DNA from: Sarcocystis neurona
Taxonomy: Eukaryota > Apicomplexa > Conoidasida > Eucoccidiorida > Sarcocystidae
Reading direction: 5' to 3'
Assembly (NCBI GenBank): GCA_000727475.1
Contig: KL647292.1
Span: 5,003,162-5,067,161, forward strand
Length of the DNA: 64,000 nucleotides
Part shown: in pieces, positions 1 to 11,600 of the stretch
How positions within the stretch are numbered: the first letter of the stretch is position 1
Layout: the number at the start of each line of letters is the position of its first letter
The notes under the pieces: model-generated
What the model was told of the DNA's origin: nothing
Database searches by the model: none
What the model saw: the letters and a program-made list of their open reading frames with translations, nothing else
Program-made: the position numbers and the translations under genes

Positions 1-224
1 GTTCGTCTTTTCTTCTCTCTGTGGTGCTCCGCATTTCTCATTCGTGGAGCGTTTTCTCTCTTGTTCGAACACCTCCGCCTACTCGAGTCTCTCAACTGCC
101 TCTATATTCTTTTCTGGAGTCTCCACGTGCGTGTGTGCATCCTTCTACTCCACGGGCCTGTTGCCGTCGTCTTCTTTTATACGGGCTTCCTCGCTCGTCT
201 GTGTGTCGTCCATGTGCTTCGCAG

Positions 225-2615
225 GCTTTATCGAGGAAGGAGAGTCGGACGTACAATTGCTCACGAAGGGAGACCTCGATATAGACCCCCTGCTAGACCG
301 ACTGGTGCCTGACGACGTGAGAATTTCGCTTATTTTTGAGCCCGTTTCTCCGTCTCGCATCTGTCGACCGCCCCCGCGCTATTCCCTGCACACGGACTCG
401 ACGCAGTTCAAGCAGCCTGAAGTTAACCCTCGCTGTGCGTCGTCTCGCCGTCCTGCTTCTGTTTCTTGCTCGGCGACGTCTATTTCGACTGCGGTCGCGC
501 CTGCTGCTTCTGTGGTTTCTTCGTTTGCTGCTGCTGGCACTCCTCTTCCTTCTCCTTCTTGCCCTATTCGTCAGAGTGCCGCCGCAGACTGGGCACTCCG
601 TACAGACGACACGAACGAGGGGCAGCAGGAGCCGCCAGCCGTTGCTGCTCTTTTTGTTGACGCACGTTCCGATCGCTGTCGCGACGAAACTGCTGCAGGG
701 GAAAGTCGCACGCCTCGAGAGGCGCTACCAAGTAAGGGAGCAGCGTAGCATCTTCACTGTCTTGCCAGGGAAGATGTACGTCTACAAGTTCACAAAGACG
801 CGTCCCTCCGTAGTTTTTTAAGCCGCTTCAATAGTGCCGGGGGATGACGCCAGGCCGGACGGGTTGTCCTCGACGCGTTTGTGAAGAGTAGTAGTATAGG
901 GGGGGCGACGCAAGCACGTGGGAAGTCGCAGACGCACCCGGCGTACGTCTGCGTCCCCCCTTTGTGTCTGCTTCAGTGCAGGCGTAGCCGTACATACCGT
1001 TGAAGGAGGAAAGGGGACGAGGGGGGAAAACGGCGCAGAACAGGCATACCTGCGTTCTCGCCTGTCGGAGACTATCTGGATTTGTGGCACGTGCACGCCT
1101 CCAATATATTTGTACGTGCATGTATATATATATATATGTATATATGTATAGATATACACATACGTATGAGTGAAAGCCTGCATACGTACATGTGAGCATA
1201 CATTAATAAATATGACCACACGTTTATGTGTATATATGTGTGCGTATTTGTGCGTATACGTGTACGCGCTTTTGTTATATGGTAATTACATTGCTGGTGT
1301 CCTGGTGCTGCTGTGTGTAACGGGATCCGTCTTGGTCTCCTCTCGCGTATTTGCGTGCGTTGCAGGTGCTGTTGAGGCAGTAGCGGTTGCTGGGTCACCA
1401 TCCTCACGTGGCGGTGGTCGTACAGGCTGCGCAGGAGTCACTGCGCTTCCTCCAAGCAGCAGCAAAGACGGACAGGCAGCTGCGACTTCCGGGACGCCGG
1501 AGCGGCTGGTTGACGTGACCAAAGTGAGCGCAGCAGCAGCTGCAGGGTTGCCGTTGCCTGCAGACGTGTTTAACGGAGAGCTGGCGTACGCAGCAGCGGC
1601 GGCGTTCCCGAGAAGTCCCGTTTCAAATGTGAAGTCTCTGGAGCGCAGCAGCAACAGCGCGACAGGTGGCTTTGGCTCGTTGCTCTCGGCGCTGTTGCCG
1701 CTTCGCTGGCCAGGCACCACAGCGTCTGCGACCGGCACGCGTCACTCCCGCAGCAGTAGCAGCAGTAGCACCAGACGGTTTCTGTGGATGACGGCAGCAG
1801 CGGACGAAAAGGGGGCCGCTCGCGAAAAACCAGGAACAGCAGCGCTCGCGTCGTCGGGAGTGAGGTCGATGCGGGAGGAACACCGGCAGCTGCTGCGGCG
1901 CATGCACGAACACCAGCTGCGCGAAAAAACACGACAGCAGCAGCTTGCGAAGCGTCAGAAAGGCAGCGACGAGGACAGGACACACACGCGAATCGGCAGA
2001 GCTCAACGCGAGTGGCAGCACTGGCAGCCGTATCTGCTGTGGAGAGTGCAGCAAGTAGCACAGAGACCCGCCCCGAGCAAACGGGAGTTTTGGCGGGGGC
2101 ACGTCGTTTATGCCAACGAGGTAAGCAAACCTTGGTGACGTGTTGGACTCGCTGCAGTACCTTGTCTTTGAAACTTGTTTCATCCGTCCTGTCCCCACAG
2201 AAATTAAGAGAGGGAAGACACGCACGCGAGAAGAAACACTGGTAAGAAGTCTTTGTGTCTGCCAACTTGGCCAGCATTTGTGTTGTTGTCGCGCTTCTGC
2301 GCCGGCAGCGAACTGGGTGCTCGTCGAGAAAAGAGTCCAAAAGAAGCGCCGTTCTTCAACTCCGTTTTTCTCCCATGTTCGGTGTACCTCAAAATATCGA
2401 GGTGTGGGGGAGCGTGTGCAGAGCGGTTCGGTCGAGCGCAACGGGAGGTTGCCCGTGTTCTGCGATACAAAACTACCGGTTGCCCGCTGCACTGTCTTCT
2501 GTGGCCCCGGGTAGGACATCTTTGCATGTGGAAGGCGTGCAGATGACGACTTCGCAGTGCGGTGGAGCGAGGTCGCCGCTCTAAACGAGGAGAAACGCTA
2601 CTGCGTTTGCTGTGA
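225..2615 (+). CDS. Probable 5' exons of the formin, with a possible C2-like segment
   Basis: Five blocks are flanked by plausible splice sites: 225-731, 1366-2120, 2201-2241, 2309-2510 and 2543-2615. Phases agree for the first four (phase 1, 0, 2, 0). Block 1 reads GFIEEGESDVQLLTKGDLDI and then low complexity. Block 2 is Ala/Ser-rich and ends in a charged stretch REEHRQLLRRMHEHQLREK. Block 4 contains EAPFFNSVFLPCSVYLKI, which has the flavour of the beta-strand part of a PTEN/tensin-type C2 domain, a domain reported in one apicomplexan formin class. Block 5 reads DDDFAVRWSEVAALNEEKRY but needs an earlier donor in block 4 to be in frame. The link from here to 3655 is unresolved. Candidate connecting exons lie near 2743-2863 (VRLTSRMPDRDTQLRAG) and 3225-3294 (MKLQADRSVNIRTGKPDVDN). 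That second ATG could instead be the true formin start, making this a separate gene. Confidence 0.45.
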
Positions 2616-5600
2616 GGTAGCCTGTCTTCCTTGCAGAGGACCCGCTAAGTTCCCTGCGTGGCAGCACACACCCTCTCTAGCTGCTGCGCATGCTCAGCGC
2701 TGTAGATTTATTTGTCTTCCTGTAAACTGCCTGGGTGTCCCCAGTCAACCCCGTGCGACTTACGTCGCGTATGCCTGACAGGGACACGCAGCTCAGAGCA
2801 GGGTGCTTGCTGCAGCAAGAACTGCAGGAATGCAGCAGCACCACCTACGTTGGCATACACGGATACCTGTATGTATATATATATATGTATATACTTGTGC
2901 ACACACTATTCAGTACGTTCGAGTAAGGAGCAGCGCTTGGTGTGGGACGAGGCGGTGGAATGAAGCCGCGGTGTCTGTACACCTACACATATACGAGAGC
3001 ATCGCTGTAAGTGAATTGCAATATACTGCAGCACAGCTCGTGGGGCTGAAGCAGCAGGGGAGAGCTGCAACACTGTTGGAGTGCTGCAGAAGCGATTAGC
3101 GTTCTTTGACGCCCTGAGCGTGGAACACCGACCGCTTTAGGAAACTCGCCCGGCTTCACCTCTCGTCTCTTGATAGTGAGCGTGAAACGAGACGTATTAC
3201 CCTCGTGCGCGGGACGCTGCGTCGATGAAGCTGCAGGCGGACCGTAGCGTGAACATACGAACAGGCAAGCCAGATGTGGACAACGTCGCGCAGGTCTTCG
3301 TAGGGCAACGGAGAGACGACCCGTCCGCTGGCTCCTTATACGTGTGTGAACGCGGCACAGCAGACCGCTCCGCGGGTTGCACGCTGCTCTCTCTTTCTCC
3401 GAGTATCCATGGATAGATAGCTATATGTGTATATGATACTGACATAGACATGGAGTATATCTACACGCGTGTGTGTATAGAAGAATATTCATAGGTATAT
3501 ATATAAGGGGATATGCACGTGTTCTGAAGAACATATACGTGTCTACGGACATGTGTGCAAATGCGTGTACATGCATTGATTTTTCTGATGGGCTGGAACA
3601 TGGGCGGTTCACTTCGTTTGGCGTCTGGCGTGCGCTGCGCAGCTGTTGCTGCAGATCCTGCTGCGGCTGTCTCACTGCAGCATGGACGAGTGCTTGGTGG
3701 CCCTGAAGGTTAGCGGGAATGACCTCGGTGACGCGTTGTTCTTTCTCGCGCTCCAGCAGCTGCTGCGCTACAGCTACTTGCAGCGCACGCGACCCAGCGG
3801 CAGCAGCACGTCGTTTGATTCCCTGTTCTGGACTGCTGCTCCAGCCGTCTCTGCTGCCGCGGGTGCACATGTGCTGTGCGCGCCGCAAGACAGCAGCTCA
3901 CACGGGAAGCACGTACTCTCTTCAGCAATGTTGAGGCATCCAGCGCGGCCTGCAGCGGTCGCGGCGCCCGTTCCTGCTGCTGACGCTGGCGTCTTAGGTG
4001 CGACAGCATTCACGCCAGCTGCAGGACAGTATGCTGTACTGACGGAGGCAGCTGTGCCTTCAGCCGCCGCATTATCAGCGGAAGCAGCAGCACTTGCGGG
4101 TATCTCGCGGGTCGGACGGTCAACCGCGTGGATGCCACCAGCACCAGCAGCAGCAGCAGCACACGCTCCATATGCTAGAAGAGAAGCAGGGGGAGGCCTG
4201 TACTGTGCAGAGCACGAGGAAGCAGTTCTAGGTGTTGCAGGAGCAGCAGCAGCGTCTGCAGGCGTTGCGGCAGGAGCCGCTACGGACCTCGCATGCAGAC
4301 GTGGCCATTTCACGCCCGGACATGCAGCAACAGGTGGACGTGCAGAAGAGGCGACATTGAGGAGTGCAGCTAAAGGCTGTAATGGCCTTTGTGTACGGGA
4401 AGATGGAAAGCGGAGCAGCAGCACAGACGAGCGAACTGCTGCAGCTGTGGACGACCGCACAGCCTCGCCTGCGTTCAACACTCCCACGGTGTTACCTGAG
4501 GGCGTCGAGGACTCTAGTCTTGTTTCCGCTTCTCTCGCTGCTGCGGGCGCGTTGCGAATTGGTGCTGGTGCCACGTCGCGGTCGCCAATTTTACGCGGTC
4601 TTCAGGAAACGCGTAGGGTCAGAGAGGGGGAAGGCCAGCTTCTTTCAGTAGAGAATTCGTCGCGCTGCCGATCTGCAGCAGACACAACAACAGCTCAGGC
4701 GAAGCCGGGAAACAGAGAGAGAAATCGGAAGATGGCAATTCGGGATCCGGCGACGGATCGCTGGGCACAGAGCAGCAGCAGCAGGGCCCCAAGCGAAGAC
4801 GCACCAGATGTGTTTGCTGCTGCTGGCGAAGAGAGCGCAGCATTTGGACGCATATTTGAAAGTCGCTCTAGGGGCAGCGTGCTGGCTCGAGAGGAGAAAG
4901 CATGGGACAGCCCGGCCGGAAATGGGAGCTACGTCGTTCTGGAGAAAAGTACAGCACTCGTAAAGCAAGGTAAAGACACGGTTGGTGCTGCTGCTGAAAA
5001 TTCTGACTACAGCCTTGTGGAGGCAACCTCAGCAGGAGACGGGGAGCAGAGGGGGAACACGAAAGGTGCCACTACACTCGAACGCCGTGGTACAACAGCG
5101 ACAGCACGAGCAGGCGCAACAACAGCACCCGCAGCACCAGCAGAAATAGCAGCAGGAGAAGCAGCAGTAGCAGCGATGCAACCGCCGTGGACAGTAACAG
5201 CGTCAGCAGGAGCACGAGCTGCAGGAAAACCGGCGGAAGAGGCAGTGGAAGTAACCTCAGCTGCAGCAGGACCATCGGAGTCGGGCTCGTCGCAAGCGAT
5301 TGTAACAGCAAGTGCAGGGCGGCAAAATTTGGTGGATTCACAGGGTTCTCTCTCACGTCAAGGAGTATCAGAGAGTATCGAACCAGACGCGGAAGGACAC
5401 CAACACGGTCGAGTTCTTGGCTGGAGAGAAGGAAGTCAGCGCCGACAGGAAGGCTGCGGCCACTACGTGAAGGGAGTCGTTCTTCCGTCTCTCTCTTTAG
5501 AAGACTCGTCGGCACGCGCGTCCACTGCTGTCCCGTCGCATCCTGCATGTGTGACAGAACACCAGGGCGCTGAACAGCAGCCGCAGCGGCTGACATGGAG

Positions 5601-8600
5601 GCGGCAAGAAGAGCGGCCTGAAGTTCTTCCTTTGGGGGACAAGACACAGACAGCAGAAGTGGATAGCGAGACGTGGGCGGCAGGGCAAAGAAGTGTTTTG
5701 ACTGCAGCGAGGTACGGCGTCAGGACGGAAGAACCTGGCGGGGCAGCGGGGGGGACGGAAGGGAACGTCAACAAAGCAGCAGCTGGGGCTGTAACCAGCA
5801 AGACAGCAGAGCCAGCGCGCGGCAGGGCAGACGACACAGAATCGCTGCTGCGAGACAGCAACACTGTGGGCTTGCAGCCTGTCCACGGAGACAGAAGACC
5901 AGAAAAGCCAGCAGCAGAAGCAGCACTGTGTTGCAAAGAGTTTTCACAAGAGGCAGGGGCCAAGGTGAAGATGCTGACCCTGGCACAAGAGGTTGAAGCA
6001 GAAGGAAAGAACGCAGTTTTGAGAAGCAAAGGAACTGCAGACTCGTTAGTCGCGGTGCCGGGGGGAAGCGCACCACCGGTCGACATGCTGCCTGCTTTTT
6101 CGCCGAGTGGGCGAATTTGTGCTGCCACTGTCGAACAAGAGACACGTGTTGCAGCGAGAGACGAGGGGAAAGCGAGAGAGGTGGTAGAAACGGCAGGGCT
6201 GCCGTCGCGAAAAGACGCTGGTGGTGCTGGAGCAGCAACAACGCCAGCGGTGTCAGCGCCGACGGCCAAAGCATCAGACGAAGGCGCTTTAGCAGCAGGA
6301 GCCGCGGCTCTGACTCAAGTTGCGACAGCAGCAGGGCGAGCCGCAGGAACCAGTCGTGCAGCAGCAGAGAGAGGCAGCAGCGGTAAACAGAGAGACAACG
6401 CTGGCAGTTTGGGTGCGGTGCCAGAGGAACACTGGCTTCCTTCTTTACCGGCAGCCACAGCTGCCGCAAGTACATGGGCAGCGACGACTGCGAGTTTCTC
6501 CTCACTGCAGAGATCGGATGCCGACAGCGGTAGCAGCGCGTCGGCAGGGCAGAGTGAGACGCAAGCTTGTTCAGAAGCGTCTGCAAGGGTTGCGGCAGGT
6601 GCGAGCTGCAGGGGTGGACCCGCACAGTCGGGCCGCTCCCCAACAGGGTTCACGGACTTAGAGGTTGTCGTGGACAGTGTTGTTTCGGCAGGAGAGCAGG
6701 AAGCAGGAAACGATTCGTCGGGTGCATCAGAGGAGCGCGCGTTCTTCTGCGCAGAAGGTGCAGAGAGTTCCCCTGCGCTTCCAGCTGCTGCCATGAACAT
6801 TCCTGTGGATTTTCAGTCGGTAGGCACCGCAGCACTCGACACCACGTCACGCGCAACTGCCAGCGTCGTGGCCGGCAACATCGTCCCTTCGGCTAATACA
6901 GTAGAGGCAGGACTGGAGCTCAGTATAGAGCCTCCGACTGGTCACCTGCCCACTGCTGCAATTGCTGCTGCTTCTGCAGCACCACGTGCTGGTGCAGGCA
7001 CAGCTGCTGATGGTCGCAGTTTGCTTGAGGGGCCTCAAAAAGAACACTGCCCTTCTCACGCGCCGCACACTGCCGGTGATGCTGCTCACCTGGACTCTGC
7101 AGGTGAGTGGGTAACGGGTGGTTTTTCTGTCTCTCTGCCGCCAGCAGCGGAAACGTCCCAGGAACTCACGCAGGCAACAAACGTTACTGAAAAGAATGCT
7201 CTAGCAGCGACGCACGTGGCCCTGGCAGGAGCCGAGTTGCAGGCCGGTGGAGACAGCTGTGTGACACGGTCTGGTGGAGTCGCGATGCCACACCTGCAGA
7301 GCGCCGGCAAAACGCGCGTGGAAGACGGTGACACAGCAGCTGGACTGCAGTCAGGCGCGTCAGCGGACGCTCGAACAGCAGGAGCAGCACGAGTTGCTAA
7401 GGGGAGCTTGCCGGCAGCGCCTGTGGAGGAAGAAGCAGCAGCAGGCAGCAGCCACTCGGGAGGAGTGCGGGGGAGGCAGTACATTATCAAACTACCCACT
7501 GGTGGAGTGCTTCAAATATCTGTTGACTCAGCTGGAGAAACCCACGGGGACGCTGTCAACGAGGCTATTCTGGCTGCCGCAGCAGGAGCCATCCGCGCGG
7601 CTGCTGCAGTTAACAGGATCGGTGTTGCCGCCGCTTCTTCAGCAGGGCCAATAGCAGCGCGTCGGTCTGAAATGTCCAGCGAGGCGCCTTTGCGACTCAA
7701 GGTAGACTGCACGACAGAGGAAGGTGCGGTGGGAGAGGATGCGCCTGGGGAAGCCGATCTTGCGCCGTTGGCCGTCAAGTCAGCAGCAGCAGGCGTCCCG
7801 GCGGGAGGCGGAGCACCAGCAGGAGAGCCAGCAACAGAAGACGTGGCACCAGCTGGGATATCAGGACGAGAGCGGCAGGCCGGCGGAGTTAAAGCAGTAG
7901 AGCAAGCAGCCACAGCCCCGGCAGCGTCATTGGGAACGTCAGCAGCGGTAACGGTGGGAGAACATTTCTCGGCCAGATTACGTGGAACCTTTGTGACAAG
8001 CGAAGCAGTAGTCGCTGCTACAGGCGGGTCACCAACTGCCGGAACTAGACTGGCAGAGGCTGGTGAAGAGGTAGCTGCGCCAGAGGGGGCACAGGGCACC
8101 GAAGCAACGGCAGTTAAAGCAGTGGCGACGGCAGCCCCAGCTGCAGCCGCATTACCAGCAGCCGCACCACCAGCAGACGCATCAGCAGCAGCCGCATCAG
8201 CAGCAACCGCATCAGCAACGGGCGCACCAGCAGCAGCCGCATCAGCAGGAGCCGCATCAGCAGTATCAGGAGTAGCAACAGAATTGGACCTAACGCAAGA
8301 GGGGAACTCAGGAGCAGTGCAAGCACCGTTGCCAACAAGGGGCGCAGGGACACGAGAAGACGTCAGAAAAGCAGAATCAGAAGCCACAGGATCAGTGAGG
8401 GCGAACAAGGCAAAAGGACAAATGTTTCGGAGCGACGCTACGGCAGCGGTCACTGACATGTTGGTCGAAGGATTTGCAGGTGCTGGAGACCAAGAAGGTG
8501 TGCGCGTCGAAGCTGAGCGCGCGGCAACTGTGGGAGAAGCAGTGGCACAGAAGGCAGCCGAGGCAGGACGACGAGAGCAGCGGCCCAGAAGCAGCTATGA

Positions 8601-11600
8601 GGATTTACATTGCGACGTTGATGACCCCGTTCGTAATGAGCTTTTTTTGATGAGAGAGGTGAAGGCTGCATCTGAAACGTTATCGAACGCGACAGTGCGT
8701 GCCGAAGAAGCAGGGGGACGTGTTTTGCTGTTGGAATTGGAAGACGCCGGGACGCAGCAGCAGCAACCGTCCGAAGTGCCCGTTGCCGCTGGCTACGAAA
8801 CACAGCGCTATCTCCCGGACAGAGAAGGTCTCACTGCAGGCGTCGTCGGCTGTCCTCAAGACTTTGCATTTGTTACGCGGAAGGAAGAAGATACAAGCAA
8901 AGTAGATGACGTGCCTGGCAGCGCGACCAGGTTCACTGAGCAGCGGCTGACGGAGCATCTGGTTGCAGCCACAACGCAAGTAGCACCGCCGGAGACACCG
9001 TCTCTTTCGAAGAAGGTGAGCGTTGAAGAAAGCGCAGAAGACGCACTGGGCGAGGAGGTGTACTGCCGCCCGACGAACACGGACAGTCGTGCGAGCGGGA
9101 GCAACGAAAGTCGCGGTGAGGGAATAGCAACTTCGAAAAAGCGAGTTTTAGAGGAGGGAGGAAATTCATTTGTGAAAGCAGGGTGCGGAGACGCTGCGAC
9201 GGCTGGCAACATTATAGAGGAGAGCGCGATACCATCAGCGTCCGCAGGGGGAGGCACTGACGCTCGTTGTACGGAGAGGGGATATATGGAAACAGCAGAA
9301 GCAGCAGTAGCTGGGCGTGAGCGGATTGGAGTACGACAGGAACCAGCAGAGGCTGGGCTTCGACAGAAGGGAAACGGTGGGGAAAGTTTTGCTGAGCGAC
9401 AAACCGCGAGTTTCTCAAGTAGCGCTCCTTCGCAGCCAACAGCCACAGCAGCGACGGCGCCAAGATCCGACGAAGAAACTGGAAGGGTTGGTGAACGTAT
9501 CGAGGAAGCTACAGACATTGAACGTGTTAAATGGATGAATAAGGAGGGAGCGATACCGGCAAGACCGCACAGCAAAAGCTGGACAAGCCCCCAGCCGGCG
9601 AAAACGCAGCCGGCGCCGTGTCCTGAGACGGTGTTGGACGCTGGGGGGAAAGCGTCTTTGCTGCAGAGGGAGCAACAAAAGGAGCACGAGCGAATTCAGC
9701 CTCAGCAGGACTTGCGACAGAGCGATCCGCAGCAGCAGATAGGCGAGCGGAAGCCGAGGGAGCTGGAGCAGCAGAAGCTGGAAGAGTTGGAGAAGCAGGA
9801 GCGGGATCCGCCAGCAGGCCAGCAGGTGGTGCGACAGCAGACGCCGAGGACGCCCGAAGAGCAGCAGGCTACGTCGAGCCACGCACAACAGGCGAAGCCG
9901 GAGACAGACGGAGACAAAGAAAAGCATGTGGGAGGGGCTGCAGCAGGGGACAAGAAGCAAGAAAGGGCCAAAACAGCGGACGACGGTTTGGAGAAGAGGG
10001 ATAGCAAAGAACTGACGGAGGGAAAAGAGACGCAGAAGAGCGAGAGCAAACAGTTACCGACTGAGGAAGGAAAGATGTTTCCCCTCTCCAAAGCGGCAGC
10101 AGTGCCCAAGGGACCGAAAAGACCACCGCCGCCGCCGCCGAAGAAGGCCCTCTGTCCGCCGAAACGTTCGGGGCCCGGGCTACCCCCGCCCCCGCCTCTT
10201 CTTGCCGGCCTTCTCAAGATGACTCCGATGTCGAAGAAAGCTCCGTCCATAAAGAAAAAAAGCGGGGAAGTGCTACCTCTGGGCAGGAAAATCCACTGGA
10301 AACCTCTGGATGAAGACAAGATTGAGGTACTCCACATCGCGCATAGACGCAAAGGACAGACAAACGCTGGACGCATTGTATATATATATATATATGTGTA
10401 TATATACGTATCGCACACCTCGTATACACATATATATAGATATATGTATATCTGCATATGGGTAAGTGCGGAAGTCAATCTGTGTACGTGGAACATGTGT
10501 GTTTGAACTGCTTCATTTGTCATGGAAGTCTCTGCGTGACGGCTGAAAAAGTGTGTGTTGCCTTGAGATTTCTTCGAGTGTGAGATAGTCGTCTCTTTCC
10601 CTGGCGCTTGGAAGACCCAGTTTGTTTTTTGTCAGTTCTCTCAGTGCTGTTTACACTCTAGTGCATATACATACGTAGGTACACCTGTGCGCCCTCACTC
10701 TACACCGTCGAAGGCGTAGCTTCAGGTATGTGTGGATGTGTATGCGCCGGTGTAGGCGATGCCGAACAAGTGTTGATCTAATACTTTTATCAGGAGGATG
10801 AAGATGATGTCGCCTTTATGTGACCGCGTGGAGCACACGGCTGCAGTGTGTTCCGTGAGAATTTTTTTTTTCTAAATAGGGAGCGCGAGGTAACTGCACG
10901 TGTAATTGCCAGGGATGAAGCTAGTGCGGTTTGCTGCCTATCTTGTGGACGCTGCCGTTTTTTGTCCTGGGCGAGCACGGTCGTCGACGCTGCAGAAGTT
11001 CCCACGCGGGTACAGATGCATCTACTGGCTCTTGGTTGTTGAACGGCGACACGCGTAATACAGAGGCGCGCACTGCTGCATCGGTGATGTGCGGTGTCGT
11101 CTTCCAGTAGCATCTCTGTGGCTATTCACAGGGAGTGTCTATAGACCTGTGTAGACAGGTGGTTGTCTGGGTTTTGTTTTGCTTGAGTACAGAAAACTTG
11201 CATTCCTGGTTGTGCCTGGGTGCGTTTGCTGCTGTGTCCGCACGCAGGTACGCGTTTGTGTAAAATGCCTATTTCTGTGACGACTTGCGGCGCGTATTTC
11301 TGGTGGTGATCAAGCAGCTGTTGCTTTGTAGGTAGAGTAGGAAGTAAGGTTTTGCTTTGTGGGTAGAATAGTACGTAAGGCAGGAAGCGAAAGACGCATT
11401 CGTGTAAGGACGGATTTGTGCTCGCACAGATGGAATGCAGACGGGGAGGAGTGGGAGTGCTGTATTGTGTGCCATTGCTTGTCTACACGGATGGGTCGCT
11501 GGGGAATCTTGACTGCGTCGCGCTTCAGGCTTCTTTTTCGGGCTCGGTGACACCTGCTGCAGGGAACTGTCTTCAGTGAAATGGCACCTACGGCGACGTT

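Noticed and set aside
336..821. Leucine-rich plus-strand frame that looks like membrane segments (LLLLWFLRLLLL)
   Set aside because: The leucines come from CTG-type triplets read out of frame; the frame of exon 225-731 fits a splice chain better.
7512..8459. 315-codon minus-strand frame rich in Ala, opposite the formin
   Set aside because: It arises because GCA/TGC triplets stay open on both strands; the plus-strand frame is part of the formin exon.
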